Of a stretch of DNA of 64,000 nucleotides, positions 53,761 through 64,000 are shown piece by piece. A program made the position numbers and the translations under genes. The stretch comes from Marsupella aquatica (Eukaryota; Marchantiophyta), in contig OZ316894.1 in NCBI GenBank assembly GCA_973895155.1, positions 10,230,001-10,294,000 on the forward strand, read 5' to 3'. The notes under the pieces are model-generated. The model was not told the origin of the DNA and did not search any database. It worked only from the letters and a program-made list of their open reading frames with translations. Every line of letters begins with the position of its first letter. Positions within the stretch are counted from its first letter, which is position 1.

Positions 53761-56181
53761 TTAAACTCCCAAAACTTTCAGGGTCAATTCTGCCAATTTC
53801 TCGGAACTCATAGGGTTTTGACCTGTGATCAGATTTCCATCTGCTATGGCATACGCCGACTGCAATCATAAGACACGGGTAGAATTGTTATTATTTCCAT
53901 GACGTAAAATGGGGCAAAGAGAAGGCACATGCCAGCTCTACGAAAAACACACATAGAAAGGTTTAGAAAAAAGAACTAGATCCAACCAAATAGCGAAGAA
54001 CAATCTGCGGAACTCATTAGAAACATACCCAATCTGAGCCCTTCTCGTATAAACCTCCGAGCTTAATAAGTTCACTTTCGAGCAGAAATGGAACTCTGGC
54101 AGATTTGCCAACAGCTTCCTCCTCAGAATTTGAGAAGCCATTCACCTGAAGTTTAAGCAACGACAAAATTTGTAAGGTGTCCCGTGTATGATCCAACCCA
54201 TGCTGATGAATGCCCAATAACTCACAAGAGAATTCCATTGCTTACATTCCAAGTAGTGTATACCACAACTTGCGCATGAAATTATCCGCCCATAGGCAGG
54301 CAAAGTTGATAAGAGACTAGATTCATTTACTAAAAGATCCCAGGAACAACGCTTTGAAAATTTATCAGGTCTGGATGGAAAGAAGCTGAAGTTACCTTTC
54401 TACCCTTCACAATTGGTTCACCATTTGGGGCCTTCACATTTACAAGAGCGCACGGTCCATGGCAGACCGCAGATACAACCTTGCCCTCAGCCCAGAATTT
54501 CTCCACCAAGGCAATAGAATCCTTGTCGGTAGCAAGGTCAAAACACACCCCATGCCCACCTGCAAGTTCGAGCAGTTGCCACCTCAGGTGAGTCGCATAC
54601 CAGGATGACGCGCAAAGAATTCCCTATGAAATGGCAATTCTAGACGCACCTCACAAATTTGCTACTAGATGAAGAGCTGTGCATGTACTGTATATCGCAA
54701 CTCTGAAGGCCCAAGAGCTACATCTAATCATATTGACACTGACCTGGCAGGTAAATTGCATCATACTGCCCTGTTACATCTTTTACGGACGGAGTTGTCT
54801 CAATTAACTTCACCAAACTCTCTGCCAAATGTGGATTGACAAGGTTAGCAACTCCCTCAGCTTTCACGAAATATTATCGTTACCATTGCAGCTGCTAATA
54901 ACAAAACTAAACTAGTGAAAACGGCATTTGCGTACTAAACCCGATCTCAGAGGATCACGTATCAATCATGTATTCCGCACACAAAACTCACCATCTTCAT
55001 AGTACACTTTGGCATGTCCCGTGAGAGTCTCCGGTGTCAAGCTAGCCGGATCTGGAGAAATTTCAAACATAGACTTTCAGCAGGAAATCATCAATTTCAC
55101 TTCAAGGAGCGAGCTCAAGCTCACCCCAGATAAAACTTCGACCTACAAACGTGAGACGCTAAGCTGACAACAAAGTTTCGCATGAAAGTCATGTTATTAA
55201 CTCTGGGCGACGACTACGCTGCGCAGAGAGAGGCGAGCCATCAAATGGGAAAGTATTTTCTTTACGAAAAGAAAACGTGCGTGAACAGAAAATAAGTTAT
55301 TTTTCCTTTTGTGTCTCTTTCGTTGTCTTTCGTTACGGAGGAATTTCAATCCTTGTGAACAAAATTCGCATACCACAATGAGTGGAAGCTAACAATCTGA
55401 CCATAAACGTCCGAGCTCTAATTCAAATATGAATAGAGCAAACACAAACTGGTCGAACTGACGTGGTCCTATCCAGAATTCATTGTGATGAATCGTCCCG
55501 TAGGTGTGTAATTCGCGCCGAGCTAAATCAGTAAATTAAAGGCGATACACAGAGCCAGATGTAGGAACTTTGACATCTTTCACTTCCCTGCAATGATCGA
55601 TAAGTTTGTGGGAAAGCGAATCCCAAATTCACTTGCCTAGAGGTATCTTGCCACCTTTGACGCTGACAATGTCCACCTCTAACCCGGCTTTTGTCCAAAT
55701 TAAATAAGGAGCTGCAAGCTCCTCGAGCCTGCACTCATTCACAAACGTCTTAGTTCACATTCTTCAAGCAGTATCAGCAACTTTAGAAGATCTTGAGCTA
55801 CACTGAGCTCCACCACATGCAGAGGCAGTCAAGGAGGTACGTCAGTGCTAGTCTGGTTTAAGAGCACACCACCCACTTCTTGAGGCCACCCCAACTCCGA
55901 CCTGTATGAAGCAGAGTTCGTGCCACTCAAGCAGAACAACCCTGCCTGATTAGGATCTACAGTAACACCCGTCAACTGATCGGCAAAATCCGTTTGCGAG
56001 TTGTGGTCATCCTTCCCACGAACACAATCCCAGTCACTGGAGCAACAGAAGGACCACCCACCACAGAATATGCAAAGGTATGAAAACTGACAACTCTCAC
56101 TCACCACAAACCGGTGGGATCACCATTGTCTGGATAAGTTGGATGAGAGGTGGCGACGATGAGGATTCGCTTAGCGCCCAT
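53761..56181 (-). CDS. DJ-1/PfpI family protein, Hsp31-like (glyoxalase III type)
   Basis: Seven exons on the - strand (56105-56181, 55637-55728, 54992-55051, 54744-54821, 54396-54559, 54029-54145, 53761-53859) join in phase to 228 residues, the normal family length. The nucleophile elbow SAVCHGP gives Cys135 with His136. YLPGGHGVCFDLA is the oxyanion-hole region. An N-terminal Glu (28 or 29, in WLEELAAPY) matches the acidic partner of the catalytic Cys. The motifs FSNSEEEAVG and DGNLITGQNPMSS are typical of Hsp31-type members, which turn methylglyoxal into lactate and protect proteins from stress. The intron after exon 2 starts with GCAAGT instead of GT, a known minor class. There is no targeting signal, so it should be cytosolic. 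Function is by family. Confidence 0.93.
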
Positions 56182-58066
56182 TTCGTTGCGAAATACGGAT
56201 GGAAGAAGTAAAAGATGAACTGGCCTGACTGCAAAACGAGGAGAAAACCACCAGTCCATCCGTGAGTTCAAAACCGGTGGCCTTCATTGAGAGCGGCTAC
56301 AAAAGACATCCCTTTTCAGAAGCAGCACAGTACTGCGAACGAATGTCTCTCAGTAACTGAGCTGCTTAGACCTACTCTCAAGAATTCTAAGGGAACATCC
56401 ATGACCGTCAGCAATGGATTCAAATGCTTCATCGCAACAGCAAATTGAGCAAGACATGAGATTTTAGATCTCCCAAACAAACGGTCACAATAATATGGGA
56501 AATCTTTGGGGACATCCAAGACAGGAATGCAGGCAAGTAAAGCCTTGAAGCTAGCCAGCTGAGAACCCATAAAAGCTACGGCCCGTCATTGCCTCGAACA
56601 TGTGGACAGAAATCAAGTCGCAGCTACTCTGTCCATACCGACACAACAGAAAGAGCTCATGGAAATGTACATACCTGCCAACAAACAGTGCGCAACTCGT
56701 ATGTCTTCAAAGGATCGCCAACAGAGCCACTGGTGTAAGTTCTTCGCTAAGCTTGACACTACACAATTGACAACTTCGAGCAATCTCAAACAGACAGCCG
56801 AAACTAATATACTGTAAGACTCCTCTCTTGCTGCATGGCTGGTTCTTTCTCCTAAAAGCGCAGTGTCGTAAAGCCTTGTACAACCGCGCATGGGAGGATC
56901 CCTGAACAATCGTGCACAAAATATAGTTTGACTAGGAAATCATCCTGCCAAAGCTCAAAATGAGCCAAAACTTCCAGAATTATAAACCGAAAAGCAGTAG
57001 GAAGCAGAAGATTTTTTTAATTTAAAAATAGTCCAGGGTCCCACGTGGTCGGCTTTACAACCCACCACGTTTGGCACCATAGCTGCCCTTTTCTCGAGGG
57101 ACCGCCAATCGCATGTAGAGCTTTTCTGCGCCTCCAAATTCTCACCACGCCCTCTCATCCTCTCCCGTCAAATCACAGCTGATGATGAATGTGTTCTCAA
57201 ACTCTTCTGTGCCACCGATCTGGTCCGATCGGAAAGATGCGAGCGAAATATGGGTAGCAGGTATTCACGTGGCTATTTCCATTGGGCACACGAATTGTCA
57301 CTTGCTGATAAGTATGCTACTATCGAAAAGATGCGAGCGAAATATGGGTAGCAGGTATTCACGTGGCTATTTCCATTGGGCACACGAATTATCACTTGCT
57401 GATAAGTATGCTACTATACGACATCAGTGAATTCGAGCCTCCTTGTCTTGTCGACTTTTCGGAATTTCATCACTTTTTCTTTGCCCAGTTTTCTCCAATT
57501 TTTGTTTCGATGTTAAAAAACGATACAGACGAAAATCTGTGGAATTTTGTGGGAGAGAATTCGCAATTTGAACCATGTTCCATTCTCCTGATCCAACAGT
57601 GATCTGAAAAAAATTCTGAACAATGTAACGACTTAAAAATCTGAGAGGGAAAAATGTAGGGAGAATCTACACAAAATAGCTCCCCTGGTAGGAGGATCAA
57701 TTCCCCACCCTACTGACCTACGAGAATGACAGTAGAAGATCAGCAATGGGATCTCAAACACTAAAGAATTGGACTTTTGTCTGAACAAATGCAATCTCAA
57801 AGGGCCCACAGAACAGATTTTGAAGGACAGCTACAATATTCACACAAGAGAGTGTTCCTCAGATCCCCAAAATGGCATGCAAGAACCCACTGGCTTTAAG
57901 TTGGATCTTCTTTTGTTGATATGGCACCGACTCAAGGGTGAGCAGGTGATCATAGGTACATGAGATGTGCTCAGAATATTAAACTGAGTAAATCAGTCCA
58001 AAGTCACTATTAGATACTAGTGCCATTCCATTGAAGTTTGTAAAATACGACTTGCCGATGCTGCAG
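56182..58066. other. Spacer between DJ-1/PfpI and DUF262 genes
   Basis: The left part is the promoter side of the DJ-1/PfpI gene. The right part is downstream of the DUF262 gene, so the two lie head-to-tail on -. Short open frames at 56316-56909 have no family resemblance. A 94-bp tandem duplication lies at 57233-57420. Confidence 0.4.
57233..57420. repeat. 94-bp tandem duplication
   Basis: Units 57233-57326 and 57327-57420 (AAGATGCGAGCGAAATATGG start) are nearly identical, with very few differences. It lies in non-coding DNA upstream of the DJ-1/PfpI gene. Confidence 0.88.
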
Positions 58067-61000
58067 TTAAGAGGGCCCCAAAACTTCTCTCAAAACAAGT
58101 AGCCACTTCTTGGTACGAATCTTAAGGGCTTTTGGTGTAGAGAGCATATTGTTCTTAAACTCGGCATCCTGCAGTTGTTCAATAAAATCAAATTAAACTC
58201 CTTGCTCGTGGCAGGCGTAAACCGAGTTAGTCTGATAGAACCACACAGAGGGGTTGTCGTCTTACTCCATCTCCAAATTGAAACTCATTGTAGACCATAC
58301 TCGCCTTTGAATAGAAACAGGCAAAGCTTTTGAGAGACCCTAAAACAAAAATGAAATGATATAAAGAGTTCAGGTTCATAGGGTGATGCTCCTATTTCAG
58401 CAAAAAACAACACTTACATAGACGAGAAGGTCATTCAGGGCCAACAGCAGAACTTTCTTCTTGTTCAAAACTCTTGTATCATCCCTGTAACGCAGAAATC
58501 CAAACTGCAGGACATCAAACAAGAAAAGACATGCCTGTGAAACCAAGGCCTGAACTGTGCGGGTTTCTGGAGATGCTTCGAAGATCCTTGATCCCTATTA
58601 GAATACCCAACATATACATTTGATGACACGAGATTGACAGCGACCACACTTTTGACTGCAGATGGTTAATGTTGAAGTAGTGAAAATGTGCACAGGTCAC
58701 GACAGCAAGCTGATCCCGAGTGATATATGACTTGACTAACACACACAAGACAAACGATTTTCTTCCTTTGAGCGGGAGATATTGCACGGAGCTACGCACC
58801 ATGATGGTATCCCAAAGACACACATTTGGATCCGATTCATATCTCTGGCCACTGCAAAACAAAAAGTGTCAGGAATAGGCTCAAATGACGTCCACATCTG
58901 CAAGACTATCCACTTTCGGAGCCTGATGTGGCGCCTATGAGAATATAGTGCGGAGGATCTGTCCAGAACACAATATTTTACATCACTTTTCACTCTTTAC
59001 TAGGAAAGGACTGCAGTGGCAACAAAGAGTGCATTAAATCAACTGACAATTGCAAAATGGAATGGCACAAGAATGACATGTCATTAACTACGCAAACTGT
59101 GTCAATACCGTGGCAATCGGAACATTTGTTCGCCAAACACATTGGCAGATAATGATAAGCATCGATGAAAGTCGAACTTCATCACAATGAAGTCTTCTTC
59201 TTCAAGAAATTGATGCCTAAAACACCAAGACCCGAGAAAACCGGAAGTTCAAATTTTGCTATGGAACATGCCAACAGGAAAACCCCACAAGCAAGGGTAG
59301 AGACAATAAGTTGGACTAGTGGTTGACCGTGAAGGACACAAACAAATATGGAGACAGGGATATCCTGGACAGCCTGGGGACATGATAAGTAGCTTTTTTC
59401 TAGAGCTGGGCACATCCATCGCCTTTTCGTCCGATCTTAACGATAGGTAACTGGTGGTTCAGTTGCGCAGAGAACTGAACCACGAGATAGTTACCTTCTC
59501 ATCTCATTGTTCAACCAGTTCTTCACAGGTAGGTAGAAGTTCTCTATTCCACTCCGTCGCAGAGCAAAAAATCTCAAAATAAACTCTCTGTCACGCATCC
59601 TGCAAGCAGATTTGCCCAAGGGTCGTGGAGGTTAATGCCAGCAGACCCTGGAAAGATCCAATCAAACAATGTTTAAGCATACGCAACAAAGCAGGCAAGG
59701 TAAATAGTCCTAAAGGGCACCTCTTATGTGGAGTGTCATGCCGGAAAACCTGGAGCATGTCTGGATGACGAGCAAGGTCTTCAAGAAGATCATTGTACCT
59801 GTCCAGATTCAAACCACATCCCGACTTCAGCATATACTCAAGAAAGGCATCGCTAGCAAGCCTAGACGAAAAGAGTGGAAACCCTCTCGTCACATTAGAA
59901 GATGTGAAAAGTCGAGATGCACATTCAGAAACAAGTTGGGATAGCAGAAAGAGGAATACATTGTTAATGCAACATATCAACTTCATGTATTGATGCAACA
60001 AAGAAGTGTGCAGTACCTGCCTTGAAATACACAATTCCTCAGCTCCTGCTCATTAAGCTGCGATTTGAATCACAAAACAAAGTGATGTTCATAATGACAA
60101 GGGTAGTAAACTGAGCACTTTAATGTAACAAAGGAATATTCTAAAGCATCCGTTACGTTGGGCTTTGATTGAAACAGCTTGCAGTTTGCCACACCTTCTA
60201 CAGAGCAAGACAACGAACGTAAATTGGAATTTAAATCAAGCTAGGGTAGAACCTAGGTCAGCAAAGAGCACATAAAAATTAGAAAAACACCTGTGTAGAA
60301 CCCATGTTCAGCCTCTCAAAAACCTGCAACCAAAACGACCACTGCGGTTGGTAATTTTGTTGACACGAATATTTCTGACAAGCGAATTTAGGAGCACTAT
60401 TATTCAGACAGAGGTTCTGTTTAAACAGACGTTACGTGATTGACAGCAACAGTATTACAGAAAAATTTTAAAATAAGAAAGAACAAATAATATCATACCT
60501 CAAACACAACTTCTGCATCAGAATGGCGTGAAATAGTGTGCACATTTAGTGCAAAGTCTTGCATAGCCTGGTTTTCACTCAATATCAGATCGATGTCCAT
60601 TTGCAGCCCATGCAGTACCGTTTGGCACCAGGCAAACGATTGACTCTAGTTGGGAAAAGCGAATAATAAAACTCAAGTTGAAAACACGAAGAAGTCACTT
60701 ACCTCTCGAAGAGATTCATCAAGATCAGTGTACTTATTCCCGTTCAGCTGCAATCATGATATCTATGTCAGCTGTTTGGGAAAAGCCCACCAATAAATCT
60801 CCACATTCCACTTCTAGACGACACGAATTTCGCAAAAAGAGAAAGGAACGTGCAGCGAAAGTATCAAATTATTGATTGGGAACACCACCGTGGACCATAA
60901 ATGTGTAGCAGACCTTGTCAAGAACTTCCAACCCAGTCAGAGCAAATTCCGACCCATCTGGAAACCTTTGTTCTTCCATGAAAGACCTGCATATTCTCAG

Positions 61001-63225
61001 AACTGCTTGATTAGATCAGCAGTAATGAATTTCACCAGACAAATGTGGATCCCTGAAAAAATTGATGCCATTCGAGTACTCACCATATACTTGTCAGCCT
61101 TTGTTTTCCATCGACAACTTCCAGATGACCCCTAGACACAAAAACCATCAACTCCGTTTAAAACCCAAGAGTTTTTTGAAATGAAAAGCAGAATCACTGC
61201 TGGACTGTGTTGACTTGCAGTTAAGGTAATCCCCAGCAAACAGATATACGTTCTTAGCGACTTACTGGCTCTTTTCATGAAAGAACATTGTTGGAAGGGG
61301 AATATTCAGGAGCACTGATTCAATCAGCTTGCTTGCCGTTCGTTTGTCCCAGACATAATCACGCTGCAGAGCGAGACGAACCAGGAGGCCATTATATAAA
61401 TTAACCCCAGATACACAATTTTCAACCTTTTCAGATTTTGGTCCCGACAACCAGAGAATAGATAAAGCCTAGATTGCTGCAATCAAGACGCAGTGAATGG
61501 ACAAATAGTTAAACAGATCACTCCATCTCGACCAATCTTTACAGAAATACGTGTCAACTTTATCTGGAAAAACGACAGAAGCATTGGGCAATTAGGAAGA
61601 CTCTTAAGATAAGAATACCTGATAAGATGGTCGTAAATCCAATCTGCCACGTCGAATCTTGTCTAGAAGGGAACTTACTGTAAAATCTGCAGAAATGACA
61701 GTGCATGCGTTGAGACAATGAACTCATCAGGTTGCTGGGCGTATATTCTCCACTCAAACAAAACGATTCTCGGTCTATATGTCTGTCAGTGGAGGCTTGG
61801 GTCCTTCGTTGCTCTTACCTATTCTCGGATCTTGAATAGTTATAGCAGACAATTAGCATTTCGGTACCATTAATTAGGGATGAAATGGAACCCAAGTAGG
61901 ACTTCAGAAAGGGGCCGGGAACATGGAGGGTATACGAATGCGATTTCCTACTACGGGGTATGGCAAAGGATAACAGGTCAAACACAGAGATTTCTTCTTG
62001 ACTAAGGTAGTCGAGACAACAACAATCATGGCCTTACATTATAGTGACTTTATCAGGACAGAAAGTCATGTCTGGCTGTTTCATTTGTCATCAGGTTCTG
62101 AGAATTGGGGTAGTGCATATTATTTTAAGAAAAGAAACGGAAGGGAAATTCAATACTGCTGCTCGAACTAAATGATTTCGCATGTTGAAAGGTAAACTCA
62201 AATGGGTGCGAGCGTGTTCGAGGAATCCGGGTTCCGAGTAAGATATTTATAAACGTGAAGCTGCAAATAGAGCGGGTGCTCCGTACTGAGTCAATTCTCT
62301 GAATGCACAACAGGCAAGGGGTCTGTTCCTACTCCAAAGCAAAGTTGGTTTCTTAGAGAATTCTTAGAGGATTACACGGCCATAACAGCCAATGCTCCTT
62401 TTGGCATTCTGTCACCCACATAAATTTAAGTAGAACAGTCGTCACTTGCGAATTCCCATCCTCATTTTGTCACGGTAAATGTGGTCAACGATAAATGCTA
62501 AAGGTCGATGAAGCTTTGGTAAATGAATCCTCCTGATAGCCAGTATTGCAGGGAGTAGCCTTCAATTCCAAGGACTGCTAAATTAATCCCGACAATTATT
62601 TTCTGCTCCATTGTATTCTCTACGATCAATTCGCAGGGCCTTTCTTCCCAATTCTATTGGACAACATCCACCTCGAATGGGTGCATTCATGCAGGGTCTT
62701 CATAGACTGCCTTTGGGATTTCAGTTTGAGCTCACAAGTACGGTAAAATTCAGTAACAACACTCTCCATGCCCAGCACCCGCGTTGCTCATTTGCATTCT
62801 CATTTATGGCAGCTAACAAACACAGTGAAAATGTTACCAGCTTTGCTAATTTGGAGGACGCGCTCCCCAGAAACCACACGCCTCTCAATTTCCTCGGCAT
62901 ATTCGTCTACTTCCGCTCCTTCTTCTCCATATCTTTCTGGTCCGCTATTGTCCTCAGCTTCCAATGGTACAGCAGCTGCCGCTGCGGCAGCGGCAGCGTC
63001 ATCTGTCAGCCTAGCTCGGGCAAAAGTACTCCACTCATTTCTAGGACCACTTCTGTGGTCGCAATTGGGTCTAAAAATTGTAACTCTGCACGCATCGGCA
63101 TTCCTTCTGCAAAATCCAGAACGTACAAACCCCTTGGGCGTTTCCGAGAAGCCATTCTTTTCCCCACCAATGGCCCTCGGACAGCATGCTGCGGACTCGA
63201 GAAGAGAAGATCCAAATTTTTTCAT
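58067..63225 (-). CDS. DUF262 (GmrS/ParB-like) protein with presequence
   Basis: Fifteen - strand exons (62838-63225, 61619-61686, 61266-61363, 61084-61131, 60914-60986, 60703-60747, 60499-60645, 60291-60323, 60017-60057, 59721-59798, 59495-59599, 59109-59216, 58800-58851, 58418-58504, 58067-58168) keep phase at all 14 junctions and give 490 residues. Residues from about 131 match DUF262: FTVSSLLDKIRRGRLDLRPS, QRDYVWDK, VVDGKQRLTSI (190-200, the ParB-like DGQQR motif), VFERLNMGSTQLNEQELRN and MRDREFILRFFALRR. The C-terminus DAEFKNNM...TKKW is typical. In bacteria DUF262 is the NTP-using half of GmrSD-type restriction systems. No HNH (DUF1524) domain is seen here. Residues 1-129 are basic, then Ala-rich and acidic, suggesting plastid or mitochondrial import. 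The function in plants is unknown. Confidence 0.9.
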
Positions 63226-64000
63226 CAATCTGTTTCCTCTAATTCCTTCACCCAACTCAGGTGCAGATCAATCAACTCGCACTCATTAAGTGGAAGCGAG
63301 GACTCAAAAGTTCAGTCACTCCGAACCCACAATGTAGCACATTCCTCCAATGAATTCCCTCTGCTCTAATGGTCAAAATGAATCACCCACGAGACAGCTT
63401 AGCACCAATTTGGTTCCATCATCTAATGGGCAGAATTACAACACTCAAACAAATCCACAGTCGACGGCAATAAGAACGGAGTTACAGAGCACCAGGAGAC
63501 AAAACGAACAAGACAGCAATGGAAGCAAGATGCAATAGCAGAGGCAGTAAGGGGCAGGGGGGCCAGGAGAGGTGGGTAGCTATGACTTGCTCCTACTTCC
63601 ACAGAATGACTGGGGACATTCCTGTACGAGTGATTTGTGTGGATTTGTGGCGGGTAGCTATGACTTGCTCCTACTTCTACAGGATGGCTGGGGACACTCC
63701 TGTATGAGTGATTTGTGAGGATTTGTGGCAGCCATGGTTGCTGACATTCAGTCCAATGGGGAAATGTTACTGATCGGAGACATGAAATCGCCTTGGCCAG
63801 TACCAGTATAGTGATAAAATGGATTTGGATGTAAACAGGACGAACTTCTATCGAACCCTAAACCCTCGTTTCCAAAGCTTGCAGCAGCAGGGTGTAACCT
63901 CCTTTAGAGTGGTAGCATCTACCTTGGAGGTCTTTTGAGAGGTCTTCTGAGAGATCTTTTGTGTAACGTAAAGTTCTACCCAAGATGGAGTTGTCCACAA
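63226..64000. other. Upstream region of the DUF262 gene
   Basis: No gene was recognised. The stretch contains a 78-bp tandem duplication (63574-63729) and, at its end, a short GAGGTCTTTTGAGAGGTCTT-type run. No convincing TATA on - was found. Confidence 0.4.
63574..63729. repeat. 78-bp tandem duplication
   Basis: Units start at 63574 and 63652 (GGGTAGCTATGACTTGCTCC) and differ at a handful of positions. Confidence 0.85.

Noticed and set aside
58169-58192. In-frame extension FDFIEQLQ just upstream of the last DUF262 exon
   Set aside because: It reads naturally, but a TAA lies immediately upstream in frame and no acceptor precedes it. The AG at 58169-58170 fits as acceptor.
58270-58343. Possible exon between the last two exons of the DUF262 gene
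   Set aside because: With this segment the terminal DAEFKNN exon falls out of frame. Skipping it gives a phase-consistent, family-like junction (LLVY-DAEF).

Overview
The window is nuclear DNA of a land plant. Genes are split by GT-AG introns, and the families are plant ones: a receptor-like cytoplasmic kinase, a cytosolic malate dehydrogenase, a PIN-type auxin carrier, a SEC14-like lipid-transfer protein and a DJ-1/PfpI protein. The very divergent PIN and the unusual domain make-up of the kinase and DUF262 genes would suit a bryophyte or lycophyte better than a flowering plant, but the species cannot be fixed from the sequence. Six host genes could be assembled by hand, with every exon junction keeping reading phase.

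Layout: 0.6-5.7 kb, a + strand kinase gene with a retrotransposon-gag-like N-terminus. 6.7-11.2 kb, a PIF/Harbinger DNA transposon with 22-bp terminal inverted repeats, an intact transposase (-) and a frameshifted partner ORF (+). 11.2-14.5 kb, repeat-rich DNA. 14.6-18.9 kb, a six-exon SEC14-like gene (-). 22.4-26.5 kb, a seven-exon malate dehydrogenase gene (+). 27-46 kb, a gene-poor block. It contains tandem arrays, a minisatellite, a GC-rich block, a 5'-truncated LINE (33.9-36.9 kb) with 10-bp target duplications, and a 4.1-kb element (37.1-41.2 kb) with inverted ends and 8-bp target duplications. It also contains small hairpins. 46.8-50.3 kb, a five-exon PIN-like gene (+) with a triplicated 33-bp coding repeat. 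A decayed copy of one PIN exon lies at 52.6 kb. 53.8-56.2 kb, a seven-exon DJ-1/PfpI gene (-) with a GC-AG intron. 58.1-63.2 kb, a 15-exon DUF262 gene (-) with a presequence-like N-terminus.

The host genes do not form an operon or an obvious pathway. The less ordinary features are the gag-like/kinase fusion, the nuclear DUF262 protein, the PIN loop triplication and the cleanly bounded transposable elements.
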